This document shows, one piece after another, positions 1-11,000 of a stretch of DNA of 64,000 nt. The translations under genes and the position numbers were made by a program. Below the pieces are notes generated by a model that saw only the letters and a list, made by a program, of their open reading frames with translations, did no database searches and was not told the origin of the DNA. Location: positions 44,434,722-44,498,721 of the forward strand of contig OX365952.1 in NCBI GenBank assembly GCA_947247005.1. The letters are read 5' to 3'. The stretch comes from Spisula solida (lineage: Eukaryota > Mollusca > Bivalvia > Venerida > Mactridae). Position 1 is the stretch's first letter. The number at the start of each line of letters is the position of its first letter.

Positions 1-501
1 CAATCAATCCAACATTTTTGGCTTAACATACAGGACTATTTGAATAGTAAAAACATTAATGTTAACTTAATGAACTACAGAACAATAACACTAGGAATGG
101 AAAACGAAAAAGACAGCAAAATAAAAAACATATCCAACTTTATTTTAATATTAGCAAAATACTGCAACAAAAATAATTTTTTTTTTCTTAAATTGATTTA
201 AAGGCACACAAGATCTTTTTTCACAAGATCTTTATCTTTCCTTCAAACTCCTTTTTTCTTCTATCCCCCCCCCCCTATCGTTTTTCCTTTTTTTCCTTTC
301 TTCTTTTTTCTCTTCTGATCAAATATCAAACCACCCTCTTTAAGAAACAATTCAGTACACATACTAATAACCACATGACAATTCAATCAAACAAATATTA
401 CTTATCTTGTGTTAATTGTTGTTGTTGTTGTTGTGTGCATTGTACTGTTTTTTTGGTGTATCTATATGTATCTGAAAACTGAATAAAAAGTAAAAACACA
501 C
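1..501. other. AT-rich non-coding sequence, probably intron
   Basis: No open frame or known motif is visible. The stretch contains poly-T/pyrimidine tracts near 178-310 and a short GTT run near 415-433. It lies upstream of the LTR element and is probably intronic sequence of the gene whose exons start at 4942. Confidence 0.5.
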
Positions 502-505
502 AACT

Positions 506-859
506 TGTTATTTTACTTTGCTCCTTATTGTCTTCTTCTTTAGGTTGCTCCTAAATGTATATATATATGTTCATTGTTCTTCAGTGTGACTTTTCTTTGC
601 TCCTGACGCTCCTAACGCCCTAATTCTGCCACTGATTTCACATGGTTCATGCTTCCTTTGTGGCGGGAACTTTGGCTATAAAAGCTTTTGTCTCTTATTT
701 TCTCGCTCTCTTCTTATATCAGTTGTTATCATGATCCATGTTGGATTGTTTTATGATTTTATACAATAGGAATAAATAATTCGATGTAAATTCAGTGTTA
801 GTTGTTTAAATCGTTATTAATAAAAATATGGAACATAACATGGTACAGAGTTGGCAACA
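506..859 (+). repeat. 5' LTR of the BEL/Pao element
   Basis: It begins TGTTATTTTAC and ends GGCAACA. Compared with the 3' LTR it differs by two substitutions (T/C in the TTTTC(T/C)TTGCTCC stretch, G/A in ATGTT(G/A)GATTG), one TA microsatellite step and an 18-bp (2 x 9) shorter GCTCCTAAC array. It carries TATAAAAG at 677 and AATAAA at 771, consistent with promoter and polyadenylation functions. Confidence 0.9.
677..684 (+). promoter_or_regulatory. TATA box in the 5' LTR
   Basis: TATAAAAG is conserved at the equivalent place in the 3' LTR (4685-4692). It is the likely core promoter for the element transcript; the AATAAA about 90 bp downstream would lie in the R region. Confidence 0.6.
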
Positions 860-864
860 CTGAT

Positions 865-880
865 TGGCGCCGGAACCCGG
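865..880 (+). other. Probable primer-binding site
   Basis: TGGCGCCGGAACCC follows the 5' LTR immediately and is absent after the 3' LTR. TGGCGCC-type starts are typical of tRNA-complementary primer sites. The exact tRNA was not identified. Confidence 0.6.
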
Positions 881-892
881 GAAGAAGAGCAA

Positions 893-1380
893 TTTGGATT
901 TAAAAGAAAGTTCGTAAAAGTTTTATGGAATTTAAAGTGAAATTCCAAGTTGGATTTAAATGAAAGTTCGTTAAAATTTCATGGAATTTAAGGTGAAATT
1001 CCATAGTTGGATTTAAAAGAAAGTTCGTTACAATTTCATGGAATTTAAAGTGAAATTCCAAAGTTGGATTTAAAAGAAAGTTCGTTAAAGTTTAATGGAA
1101 TTTAAAGGGAAATTCCAATTTGGATTTAAAAGAAAGTTCGTAAAAGTTTCATGGAATTTAAAGTGAAATTCCAAGTTGGATTTAAATGAAAGTGCGTTTA
1201 AATTTCATGGAATTTAAAGTGAAATTCCATAGTTGGATTTAAAAGAAAGTTCGTTAAAATTTCATGGAATTTAAAGTGAAATTCAATGTGGGTTAAAGTT
1301 TCGTGGAATTTAAAGTGAAATTCCAAGTTGGTTTTAAAGAAAGTGGGGTAAAGTTTCGTGGTATTCTAAAGTTGGATTTA
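893..1380 (+). repeat. Leader minisatellite of about 57-bp units with hairpins
   Basis: About eight to nine units start with TTGGATTTAAA at 893, 950, 1007, 1064, 1120, 1176 and 1233, then degenerate copies to 1371. Most units contain TGGAATTT-AAAGTG-AAATTCCA, a perfect 8-bp stem with a 6-nt loop. It lies between the primer site and gag, where a packaging signal would be expected; that role is speculative. Confidence 0.9.
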
Positions 1381-1409
1381 AAAGGGGAGATATAGTATTA
1401 GAGCTTGAA

Positions 1410-2951
1410 ATGGCAAATCTACCTTACTTGAAGGGTGTTCGAACCAGGTATACGAATACCTTGATTAAGGAGATAAGTTTGGGTAGAAAATTCTTAGGAG
1501 AGGATTTAATTGGTGAAGATACAAACACGTTGTTTGGTAACGTGAATAGATGTATCGGAAAGTTAAAGGCATATGTTGAAAAGTTGCAGGATCAGTCTGC
1601 CAAGTTGGCAGAGGCTATTGGGGATAGCGATAGCGGTTTGAGAAATATGCTCGACGAAATTGAAAGGCATCTTAGGAGTCTTGAGGTTTTGAAACAAGAT
1701 GTAGATCAAGCTATTTTCGTCTCAATGATTAGAAAGAAATTACCACAAGAGGTGTTATTACAACTGGAAATTATGAATGGTTCCGATAATAAGTGGACAG
1801 TATATCGTCTCCGTGATAGATTACGTCAGTATATCGTCGCAAGAGAAAAGAGCGATGAAGTGAAGACCATGGACATGTCAACAAACAAGCCTAAAGTAGG
1901 AGCCAGCGACAATACCTATCATTCAGAAAGGAAAGCATATGAAAGGTTCGGAAGTGAATCATTGACGACAAACACAAAGGTCAATGCAAAATCAACAGGC
2001 AACCAGTGTAGGTTTTGCCATAACAAGCACTGAGGCGACGAATGTCAGAGATACAAGACTATCGAAGACAGACGAGGACAATTAAAAGGAAGCTGCTACA
2101 GATGCTTGAACGAGGGACACTACTCATCAGATTGTAGATCTTCAAAGACGTGCGTTTACTGTGGACAGATAAGTGCTCATCACAGAAGCTTATGTCCCAA
2201 AAGGTTTCCTAACAAGGCTGTGAACGAAAGTGTAAATTTCGCAGAGGAAGAAGAGCAAAGTGATACACCTGACGATTTACCGTATGAAAATGTGCTCTTA
2301 TCGTCAGAAGAAACGGTACTTATGCAAACAGCATTGGCTGAGATCAAACATCAAAATTCTGCTAGGAATTTAGACGTCCGTTTATTCATGGATACCGGTT
2401 CACAAAGGTCCTACATCACGAAACGATTAGCAGACAAATTAGAACTTCAAGAAGATGGTGAACATGAACTCAGATTAGTGACATTTGGTTGTGAACGGAC
2501 TAAGGTTATCAAAACCAAATTAACAAAGTTGGAAATTAAACTGAATAGTGGGAAATATATGACAGTTTCAGTGAACATCGTTCCGTACATTACTGGGACC
2601 ATACAGAGAAAGCCAGTGATACTTGCAGATAGGGAACATTTCATAGACCTAACCCAAAATATGAAGCTAGCAGACACTGTACCCCGGGAAAGTGAATACG
2701 GCACAGTAGAATTGCTGATTGGAAATGATTATTATCTTGACTTCCTGCTGTCAGAGAAAATCGAAGTTCAACCAGGCCTGTATTTGTTAGCATCCAAGTT
2801 GGGTTGGATCCTGACTGGTCGAACACCGACTAATGAAATTGATCACAGTCCCAATGCAGTGAATATGTTTGTCATGACACATGGAAACCAGATCTCAAAA
2901 ACGAATGTGTTTGCCAGTGTTGATAGTTCCTTACCCAGAAAGCCAGATTAA
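1410..2951 (+). pseudogene. BEL/Pao gag and protease, interrupted frame
   Basis: One frame with ATG at 1410 in the unit following the leader repeats. The N-terminal part is a helical gag. It continues through an in-frame TGA at 2031-2033, which falls inside the first of three CCHC-type zinc knuckles (near 2007-2190). The aspartic protease motif DTGS is near 2392-2403. A second in-frame stop, TAA, is at 2949-2951, and the same frame continues into reverse transcriptase. No frameshift is needed, so the breaks are point changes only. The product would bind RNA and process the polyprotein; as it stands it cannot be made full length without readthrough. Confidence 0.9.
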
Positions 2952-4406
2952 GTGGACTTTTGGAATCTCGAAACCTTAGGAATTAAAGGTGGTAATGTTC
3001 AGGATAGGGAAGATGAACGGGCAATGGAACGGTTCAGAAATACAATTAAACGGGAAAACGGAAGATACTTTGTAACATGGCCTTGGAAGAATGAAGTTCC
3101 TGACCTTCCAGAAAACCGAGATCTTGCAATGGGACGGTTAAAGCCCTTAGCATCAAAGCTTCAAAGGAAACCAGAATTAATGAGGAAATACAATGCTATC
3201 ATTCAGGATCAATTGGAAAAGGGAATAATTGAGAAGGTACATAGAACAAGTGCTGATGGAATTAAACACTACATTCCACACCACGTTGTCATCAGTCCTC
3301 AGAAAACTACGACGAAACTTCGTGTAGTATATGACGCATCAGCCAAAACTAAAGTTGAAAATCAAAGTCTAAATGAGTGTTTGTATAGGGGTCCTGTCTT
3401 ACTTCATGACCTATGTGGCATGATATTGCGATTCAGACTTCATCCCTTTGGTATAGTTGCTGACATTGAGAAGGCCTTCCTATAAGTAGGTTTACAGCAA
3501 AGTGAGAGGGACGTTACACGGTTCCTTTGGTTTAAAAACATTGACCAACCTTGGGTAAATGATCAAAATATTCAGGAATTCCGTTTCTGTCGTATCCCTT
3601 TCGGTATCATTTCCAGTCCGTTTCTACTTGGTGCGGTGATTGAAAGTCACTTAGATTCTTACCAAACCGAAATAGCAGAGAAACTCAAAACCGATATTTA
3701 CATGGACAATGTCATAACAGGAACAAAAACTGTTAATGATGCTGTGGATCTTTATCGAGTAGCAAAGTCAATATTCGGTGAAGCTAAGATGAATCTTCGC
3801 GAGTGGAAAACCAGTAATACAGAAGTAAACAATGTTATTCCAGATACTGATATCGTCAAGGAAGAATGTATGAAGGTGTTGGGTCATCATTGGAATACAG
3901 AAAGAGACACACTGAGTGTCAATGAAGTTGAAATTCTCAACGAGGACGTTAAGCTCACCAAGAGGAATGTTCTAAAACAGGTTGCCTCAGTGTTTGATCC
4001 TCTCGGTCTTTTCTCACCTGTTACTCTACGAGGGAAAGTGCTGTTACAGAATATGTGGTCTAAGAATATGGACTGGGACGATGCGCTGGATGACAAAGAT
4101 TCTGCAGAATGGATGTCGATAAAGACTGACTTCTCAGGAATATCTAAGGTAGAAATACCTAGATGTGTCTCTTTGTCAATGTTGGAGGGTGACGTTGAAT
4201 ATTCCCTGGTTTGTTTTTGTGATGCGTCTAGCAAAGCATATGCGTCAACAATATATTTACTTAAAGTGAACAACAGCGAACGAAATGCGGACTTGATGTT
4301 CTCCAAATCGAGACTTACGCCAGTAAGAGGAATGAGTATGCCAAGGTTAGAGTTAATGTGTTATATGAATATTTCGGGACGATGTACAAGTTATGAGTTC
4401 ATATAG
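2952..4406 (+). pseudogene. BEL/Pao reverse transcriptase and partial RNase H
   Basis: This continues the gag frame. It contains the protease-RT linker (RPWKN-like segment near 3079), RT palm motifs (VVYDAS near 3327, DIEKAFL ending at a TAA stop 3483-3485, FGIISSPF near 3601) and the catalytic box YMDN near 3697. The RNase H start (CFCDAS near 4215, PRLEL near 4341) breaks off at TAG 4404-4406. BEL pol normally continues through RNase H into an integrase; neither the rest of RNase H nor any integrase motif is present before the 3' LTR. It cannot transpose without help. Confidence 0.9.
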
Positions 4407-4497
4407 AGTTGAAAGAGACTATTTCAGACTGTAATTTACCTTTGTGGCGGGAATGTCGCGAAGATCGCGAATAGTATCATTATACATGTTGTTAACT

Positions 4498-4867
4498 TGT
4501 TATTTTACTTTGCTCCTTATTGTCTTCTTCTTTAGGTTGCTCCTAAATGTATATATATGTTCATTGTTCTTCAGTGTGACTTTTCCTTGCTCCTGACGCT
4601 CCTAACGCTCCTAACGCTCCTAACGCCCTAATTCTGCCACTGATTTCACATGGTTCATGCTTCCTTTGTGGCGGGAACTTTGGCTATAAAAGCTTTTGTC
4701 TCTTATTTTCTCGCTCTCTTCTTATATCAGTTGTTATCATGATCCATGTTAGATTGTTTTATGATTTTATACAATAGGAATAAATAATTCGATGTAAATT
4801 CAGTGTTAGTTGTTTAAATCGTTATTAATAAAAATATGGAACATAACATGGTACAGAGTTGGCAACA
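4498..4867 (+). repeat. 3' LTR of the BEL/Pao element
   Basis: Near-identical partner of 506-859, with TATAAAAG at 4685 and AATAAA at 4779. It holds two extra GCTCCTAAC 9-mers relative to the 5' LTR. It ends 74 bp before the acceptor of the exon at 4942. Confidence 0.92.
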
Positions 4868-4941
4868 CTGATTAATTCCATGAAATATTGCTTGCAATTC
4901 TTTAGGACTTGTTATATATATTATATCTTGATATTATGCAG

Positions 4942-5046
4942 GTGACAGGATAGTGATTGCATCTACGGATTATGACTGGTTTCAAGCTGAAGAGATGGAA
5001 GTGGCAGCTTGTGTTGATTGTCAGCATAATGAAATAAGAATCAGTG
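4942..5046 (+). CDS. CEMIP-like exon 1 of the window
   Basis: Acceptor TTATGCAG, donor G|GTAAAT. Phase 1 at both ends, so one base of the first codon lies upstream. It encodes the DRIVIASTDYD and QAEEMEV segment leading into the right-handed beta-helix region. Confidence 0.88.
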
Positions 5047-8000
5047 GTAAATATATCAAATAATAACATGAATAGTAAATACTAAGCTAAATATAGATTT
5101 CAAAAAGCATAATTCGTGATGAACTGTATTTGTTATGGTTGATGCCTGTCCAGCATTGACCGGGTGACAATCTTGTCGCACAGCAGCGTTTGATTCCTAA
5201 AGCCTAGGACCCACTGAGGAATTCGTCATCGACAAAGTTCCCCCGATATCTTCCGATACAACCCGATTCATCAGGATTCTTCCTATATCACAAATTGTTT
5301 CATGACTTCCCCGAAGCTTCCCCTAGAATACGATGGACCTGTTCCCGATATCCTGATAACTCATTAATTTCCATTAAGAGACATCGACGAGGCAAACAAT
5401 GGTCAGTGTGACCTAGGCTTAACCCAAAGACATTAAACAAGTACTATTTTATTTTTAACTTATAAATTCTATTGTAGCTCATGTGGAGTACATGCATTTT
5501 GGTGAAGTTCTTCATGGAGCTATGGATATGAGGGCAGAAGTTGTGTTATTGTCGCGAAAACTGGTTATAAAAGGAGCTATGGAAGACACGTGTCCCGCCT
5601 TTAACGAGAACTGTAATGCTAAATCAGTGCTAGGGTTGGATACGTTTGGAGCACATATAAAGGTAATGCTTAACATGGTAATATGCTTTTTTGAATTGTT
5701 CGGCTAAAACCAGTGTGATTATACATGTAAACACCGTCGCATGTGCGTGAAGTGTACTTGTTTGATGTAGCATCATGAATGTTAAGGACATAGGAGCACA
5801 TGCCTAGAAAATTGTGTCTTGGGTAGTCATAAAGGCGCGACAAACCGCCACCCCCAATAACACAATATTGTGCGCTTGTTGGACCATTTTCACAGTCCGT
5901 ATGGGTTGTTTATTTATTCTTAGTATCTGAATACTAGTAGTAGCTTTATCATTTCTCATATGCAGTATTTGGTCTGATTGACGAAAACAAATACCGGAAT
6001 ACGCTTAAATTGACTTTGAAAATCTATTAAATAGGACTGATCGTGGGCTGTATTTCGGTAATAAATGTTTTTATTGTAGGATGTGTGACGTTCTTTATCA
6101 TATTTTACATAAAAAACGCAGTTTTAAAATGTTCCTAAAAACGAATTATTACGTAATCCATTGAAATATTGTTTCATATGTCCGGTACGCCTCGCGTGAG
6201 TGGTTTAGAAGCTGCCTCCGTTTCGCCATGGCTTCGAATTGTCTGAACATAATATTTTTATATAGTATGTACATGATAATATAGTTCATGGAAATATATT
6301 GTTGTTGTTATCTTTGTTCCAGATTTTGAAGGACTACGCCAACGTTCATCTAGAACATTTTGAAATGTATAATGTCGGACAACAAACGGATATTGGGCGT
6401 TATCCAATCCATTTCCACATGTGTTTAGACAAAATCGCGACGGCAACCGTACCATACATACGGGGTGTTTCAATTCACGACTCCTTTGCAAGATGCGTCA
6501 CAATCCACGGATCCCACGGTGTTGAGGTAAAACAAATATTCTAACATGATTAAAGACTCTATCTATATAGATACAGAACAAATCATACCGTTGTATAACG
6601 TTCGATAAACGGTAGAAATGACGCCATGTCATGCAGATATTCCATTTATGACATCATGCAGGTAAACAAGTAAAGTACACAACATATGCCTACTCTCGCG
6701 CAGTGACATTGGCTTAAGATATGATTGCGCCTTTAAATCATGTTAGAAGCGAAATAAAATATTTAAAAGCCATAGTATAACTTGACATAACAGCCGGTAT
6801 ACTACGGTTTTTCATGAGTAATTTCTTAAATATATCCGCACATAATAAGTATGACAACTTTGATATGTACACTTTTCAATGTAAAACACTCCAAGCACAT
6901 TTTTTTACTTAATATCAACTTAACTTACGCAATAATATGTCTTCGGATGACCATATTGTGATATAGGCTCACAATAACAAATTGGACAGAGAATGTTGCA
7001 ATCGACAAAAACACAGCACTGCACCAATTGCACTAAAAGGAACACACACAAAAAGGAAAAAAACACGAAAGTGAAACAAAACAGCTAAAATCCTACCTTC
7101 ATGTATCAACTTGGCACAATAAAAGTACAATGTATATCTTATGCAATTATTACAACACTGTTTAATAAGTGGTTCCATTCACTAGGTGATTGACACTACA
7201 TGTTACAAGCATATGGGACACGGATTCTTCTTAGAGGACGGTGGAGAACTACATAATACGTTTGATGGTAATTTAGCCATGTACACGATGCAGGCAACAG
7301 GAAACTTGGAACCCAATGATGCTATGTATGATATTTGTATTTTACATGTGATACAACAATCTGTCGTTAACGCCTAGGTCCCACTGAGCATTGTTTGCCT
7401 CGGCAATGTACTTCCGATTGAAATTAATGAGCTATCAGAACATCGGGAACGGGTTCCTCGTGGTCTAGGGGAAGTTTCGAGGAAGTCATGAGACAGTTTG
7501 TGATACTTGAAGGAACTGTAATGAATCGAGTGGTATCGGAAGAAATCGGGAGAACATCGTCGATGTGGAATTTCTCAATGGGACCTAGGCTTAAACTGTT
7601 TATCACAACAGCGACATTTGTGTCGTGTGGCGGCCGTAAAAAGTTCCCCGTACATACAGTTCGTGTTGTTACTGGTGTTGGGTTGTGTAGTCACATTGAT
7701 ACTGGTTATTTCGTTTTTATAATGATAATTTACAATGCGCGTGTGGACTGGCCATATAGCTTACGAAGCCAATCGGTTTTAAATCATTCGATCCTTACAT
7801 TTGTTTTAATTACAAGTTGTCTGCTGCAAATTCATATTTATGTTTGCATGCATATATCTATTTCAAATTGTTTTAATAATGTCTTTAATGTGATTGTACA
7901 GCACTTTTGAACGCGTAATTACATGATAAAAGCGCTATATAAATATGGTATAATAATAATAATAAAAATTAATCGTTTTGGAGTTTTTTTCGATATCCGA

Positions 8001-11000
8001 GTGATCTAAGGCGTACGTGCCTCGCATTGCTAGGCACCGTATAGTATGGGTTCAAATCTCACTATAGAAGCAAACTATTAACATGCAAGATCACACGTAC
8101 ACACTACTCAATATTAATGTTGGTTTAATGAGACCGTGTTCTGAAGGACCAATCTCTCTTTAAGTACAAATGTAGGTGTTTTTTTATATACTAATACTAA
8201 TTAATAATCATAGTTAATCATCTAAAGACACATGTCTGTATGCCTGTATTTTTTATATACGGTTTGTTAAAAAAAGTTTGTCTCAATGTTTAAGTTCAAA
8301 AGTTTCTTTTTCTGACGTCAGAAGAATGTAAAATTTGCAGGTTGAATTCCAGTGGGTTCTACCATTGTTTTAATATTCTTGTATTCAATGAAGCTTTAGA
8401 GTAAGAAATTAGTATTGTATACTGCATACATAGCTCAAAAAAAGTAGTATCAATTAAAATTTTGAGAACAAACTTTTTTAAAACCCTGTACATATACATT
8501 CGTTTCATTTCCAGCGCCCCATCAAGTTTTTGGATTACCAACCCTCACACACGTGTCGTGAATAATGTAGCAGCTGGAGGTTACGGAGCCGGTATCTGGG
8601 TTTCATATCCTGATCTACCACTAGAACCATCTAGAAAGTATAACCTAATGGACGAGTTTGAAGCACAAAGAACAATGATCACGGCATTTTACAACAACGT
8701 TGCTCATAGCAACCGCGCGGTATGTTACAATACAAGTATAGTACATTAAAAATGCTTGAACATATTTGTGTACCACTACATTTTTCTCGAATTTTAAAAT
8801 GCGTACCTATAGATGTATATAGCTAACAAACACACATATCCAACACACTTTCTGCATCAATACCTGGTGATTGTTACGGTTTACGCGGCAAATAGCAAAC
8901 ATATCGTGTATAAAAAAACACTATAGTCAAAGCAAACCAGTCTGTCTATTGCAATAAAAACCTTATACGTACGTACATGTGATATTGTTCTTATTTTGGT
9001 GCTTTTATGAGATTTTATGTCTCTTATAATTCAATGTTGAATGGTTATGTACATTGGAACTGTTTTATGCTGTGTAAAGTTTTATGCATGTGCATTTACA
9101 TAAATGAGACAATATCACAAACTATACTTGTATGGAGAATCATATGTTGATTAAAGCCACATCATGCCTTAAACGGCTATTTTCAAAAAGCAATAACTTG
9201 GTAACCCTTTTGAAGAGCCATTGATTTTGATCATTTTAGTTCAGTCCCAAAGTGGAAAACACCATACGATGGAAGACAACGAAATACAACCTCTAGTTGG
9301 TTTGTTTACGAAATAATGAATTGGGTATAGAAAGAGAACGCAGACGCGAGGTTGTCTTATTTTGACGAGGGCGTAGCCCGAGACAAAATAATCAACCGAG
9401 CGTTAAGTTTTCTTTGTAATTTATATCATTGGCCTGTGATTGGCTATCACTTTGTAACCATAAGGCGTGTCTAAATGTATTACAATGCTGACCGATTAAA
9501 ATGTTCAATAAAAATCAATACCACGGTGTTGTGATTTTAAAGTTGAGGACTCCAGTACAACTCGACCAAGAAAATCGATAGAGGTCACGTTGACCGAAGT
9601 AAAGAACAATAGAATTGTATGTCTACAGTGCAGGATAATTATCCTGCACTGTAGTAATTGCACTCATTCCTTTGAAAATTAAGACACACCCCATCAGTTA
9701 TCATCGGATTTAGCCACACCGCCTCTGTTAACATCAATGTAAATTGCCGTAGCCATGATATAATAAACAAAAAATGCACACTTTATAATCTAAGGGAAGC
9801 AACACTTGCAAAATTAGTATTTTGTCATCCATACATTTTACTTAAATGTGAGTTTTGGCATACTATTTCGACAGTTGCATTTAACATGCCGTCGTCAGTT
9901 ATTGGTCATTTGTGAAAAATATCACAATTCCTGGTAATTAGTCTATTTACTGGATGATCGGAAAAAAGGTTCCTGGGAGAGATAATGTGGCTTTAAACTA
10001 AATAAACTGAATAAGGATTTACCAACTACATGTACTTACTATTATTATGTTGACAGTTTGGTATTATGATGGGTCACAAGCTTGGTGAGGATAGAAAGAA
10101 CCATTGCTGTAATGATTGGCAACCATTAGAAGACCCCAAGGACCCATCATCTCCAAAACTGGAAACCAATCTGTCAAAAATAACAGGTATGTACGGTCAG
10201 GAAAACTTTATAATACATGTAATAATAATAATAAAGACTTTATTTATAGAGGTAACATACTTTACATAATTGTCGATCTGCCATAAGGCCCTCAACAGTA
10301 AAACATTGAAAGCTTTAATAGGATTATGTTTGCATGACTGACTAAGAACCTGAATAAAACGCTGTCACGGTACATACTTTCGAACACCACCGACGTGGTT
10401 GCCTTTTAACTATTTAGCCACAAAGGATGCAATCAGTGTATCCGGGCGCATGTTGAGGTCTGTCAGTGGTTTGTGTAAATGGACTCGGGAAGGAGAGAAA
10501 CATCATGCCAAAAACCATTTGATTTCGTACTTAATATTGATATATGAATGTAGGCAAAGATATAGATGCACTTTCTATATAATCCACGCGATGGAGTGAC
10601 ATAAATACTATTATTTCTATTAACTGATTTGATCTATATATTTATTTGATGATATGTTTGTATTATAACTACACAGTGTACAAGAACCGGATGCACAATA
10701 CATGGATTGAGGGAGGACTCCTGAATGTCCAACAATTGTCGTAAGTACAGTTTATGATATCTTATAAATGCTTTGACAGACATTTTATTCAGTATAAGGC
10801 AAACAAGTCAACTTTGACAATTTTCACATTATCATATAGATGGTTTTGGCTCTTACCCCTCGAATTTATGTTCGAACCCCACTATACGTGCAACCTAACT
10901 ATAGAACTGACGCAATCCTCATAGCTGTTGAGGCGACTGCAAGGGCTCTCCACTTTGTTTTATATGCAGCTGTATGGATAGTCAACTCCAATGTAAGACC

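Larger units (their letters stand above)
502..4873 (+). mobile_element. BEL/Pao LTR retrotransposon, integrase deleted
   Basis: Two nearly identical direct repeats (about 354 and 370 bp) bound an internal region with a primer-binding-like site, a repeat-rich leader and a single gag-pol reading frame. The gene order is gag zinc knuckles, aspartic protease (DTGS), BEL-type reverse transcriptase (YMDN) and the start of RNase H. Protease directly after gag plus the YxDN box indicate BEL/Pao rather than Ty3 or Ty1. The frame ends at 4406 within RNase H and runs straight toward the 3' LTR, so integrase is absent. No convincing target-site duplication is visible; the shared sequence extends slightly past the TG...CA ends, so boundaries carry about 10 bp of uncertainty. 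Confidence 0.92.

Noticed and set aside
502..4873. Intact endogenous retrovirus with envelope
   Set aside because: No env-like ORF; the frame ends in RNase H directly before the 3' LTR, and the pol type is BEL/Pao.
5483..5707. Stand-alone small gene beginning at 5483
   Set aside because: The frame is an internal exon (5478-5662) of the CEMIP-like gene; there is no ATG at the claimed start and the 3' part reads through the donor.
7488..7910. 140-codon ORF on + strand
   Set aside because: Its first third is MITE family A and the rest runs into a retroelement tail; no protein motif.
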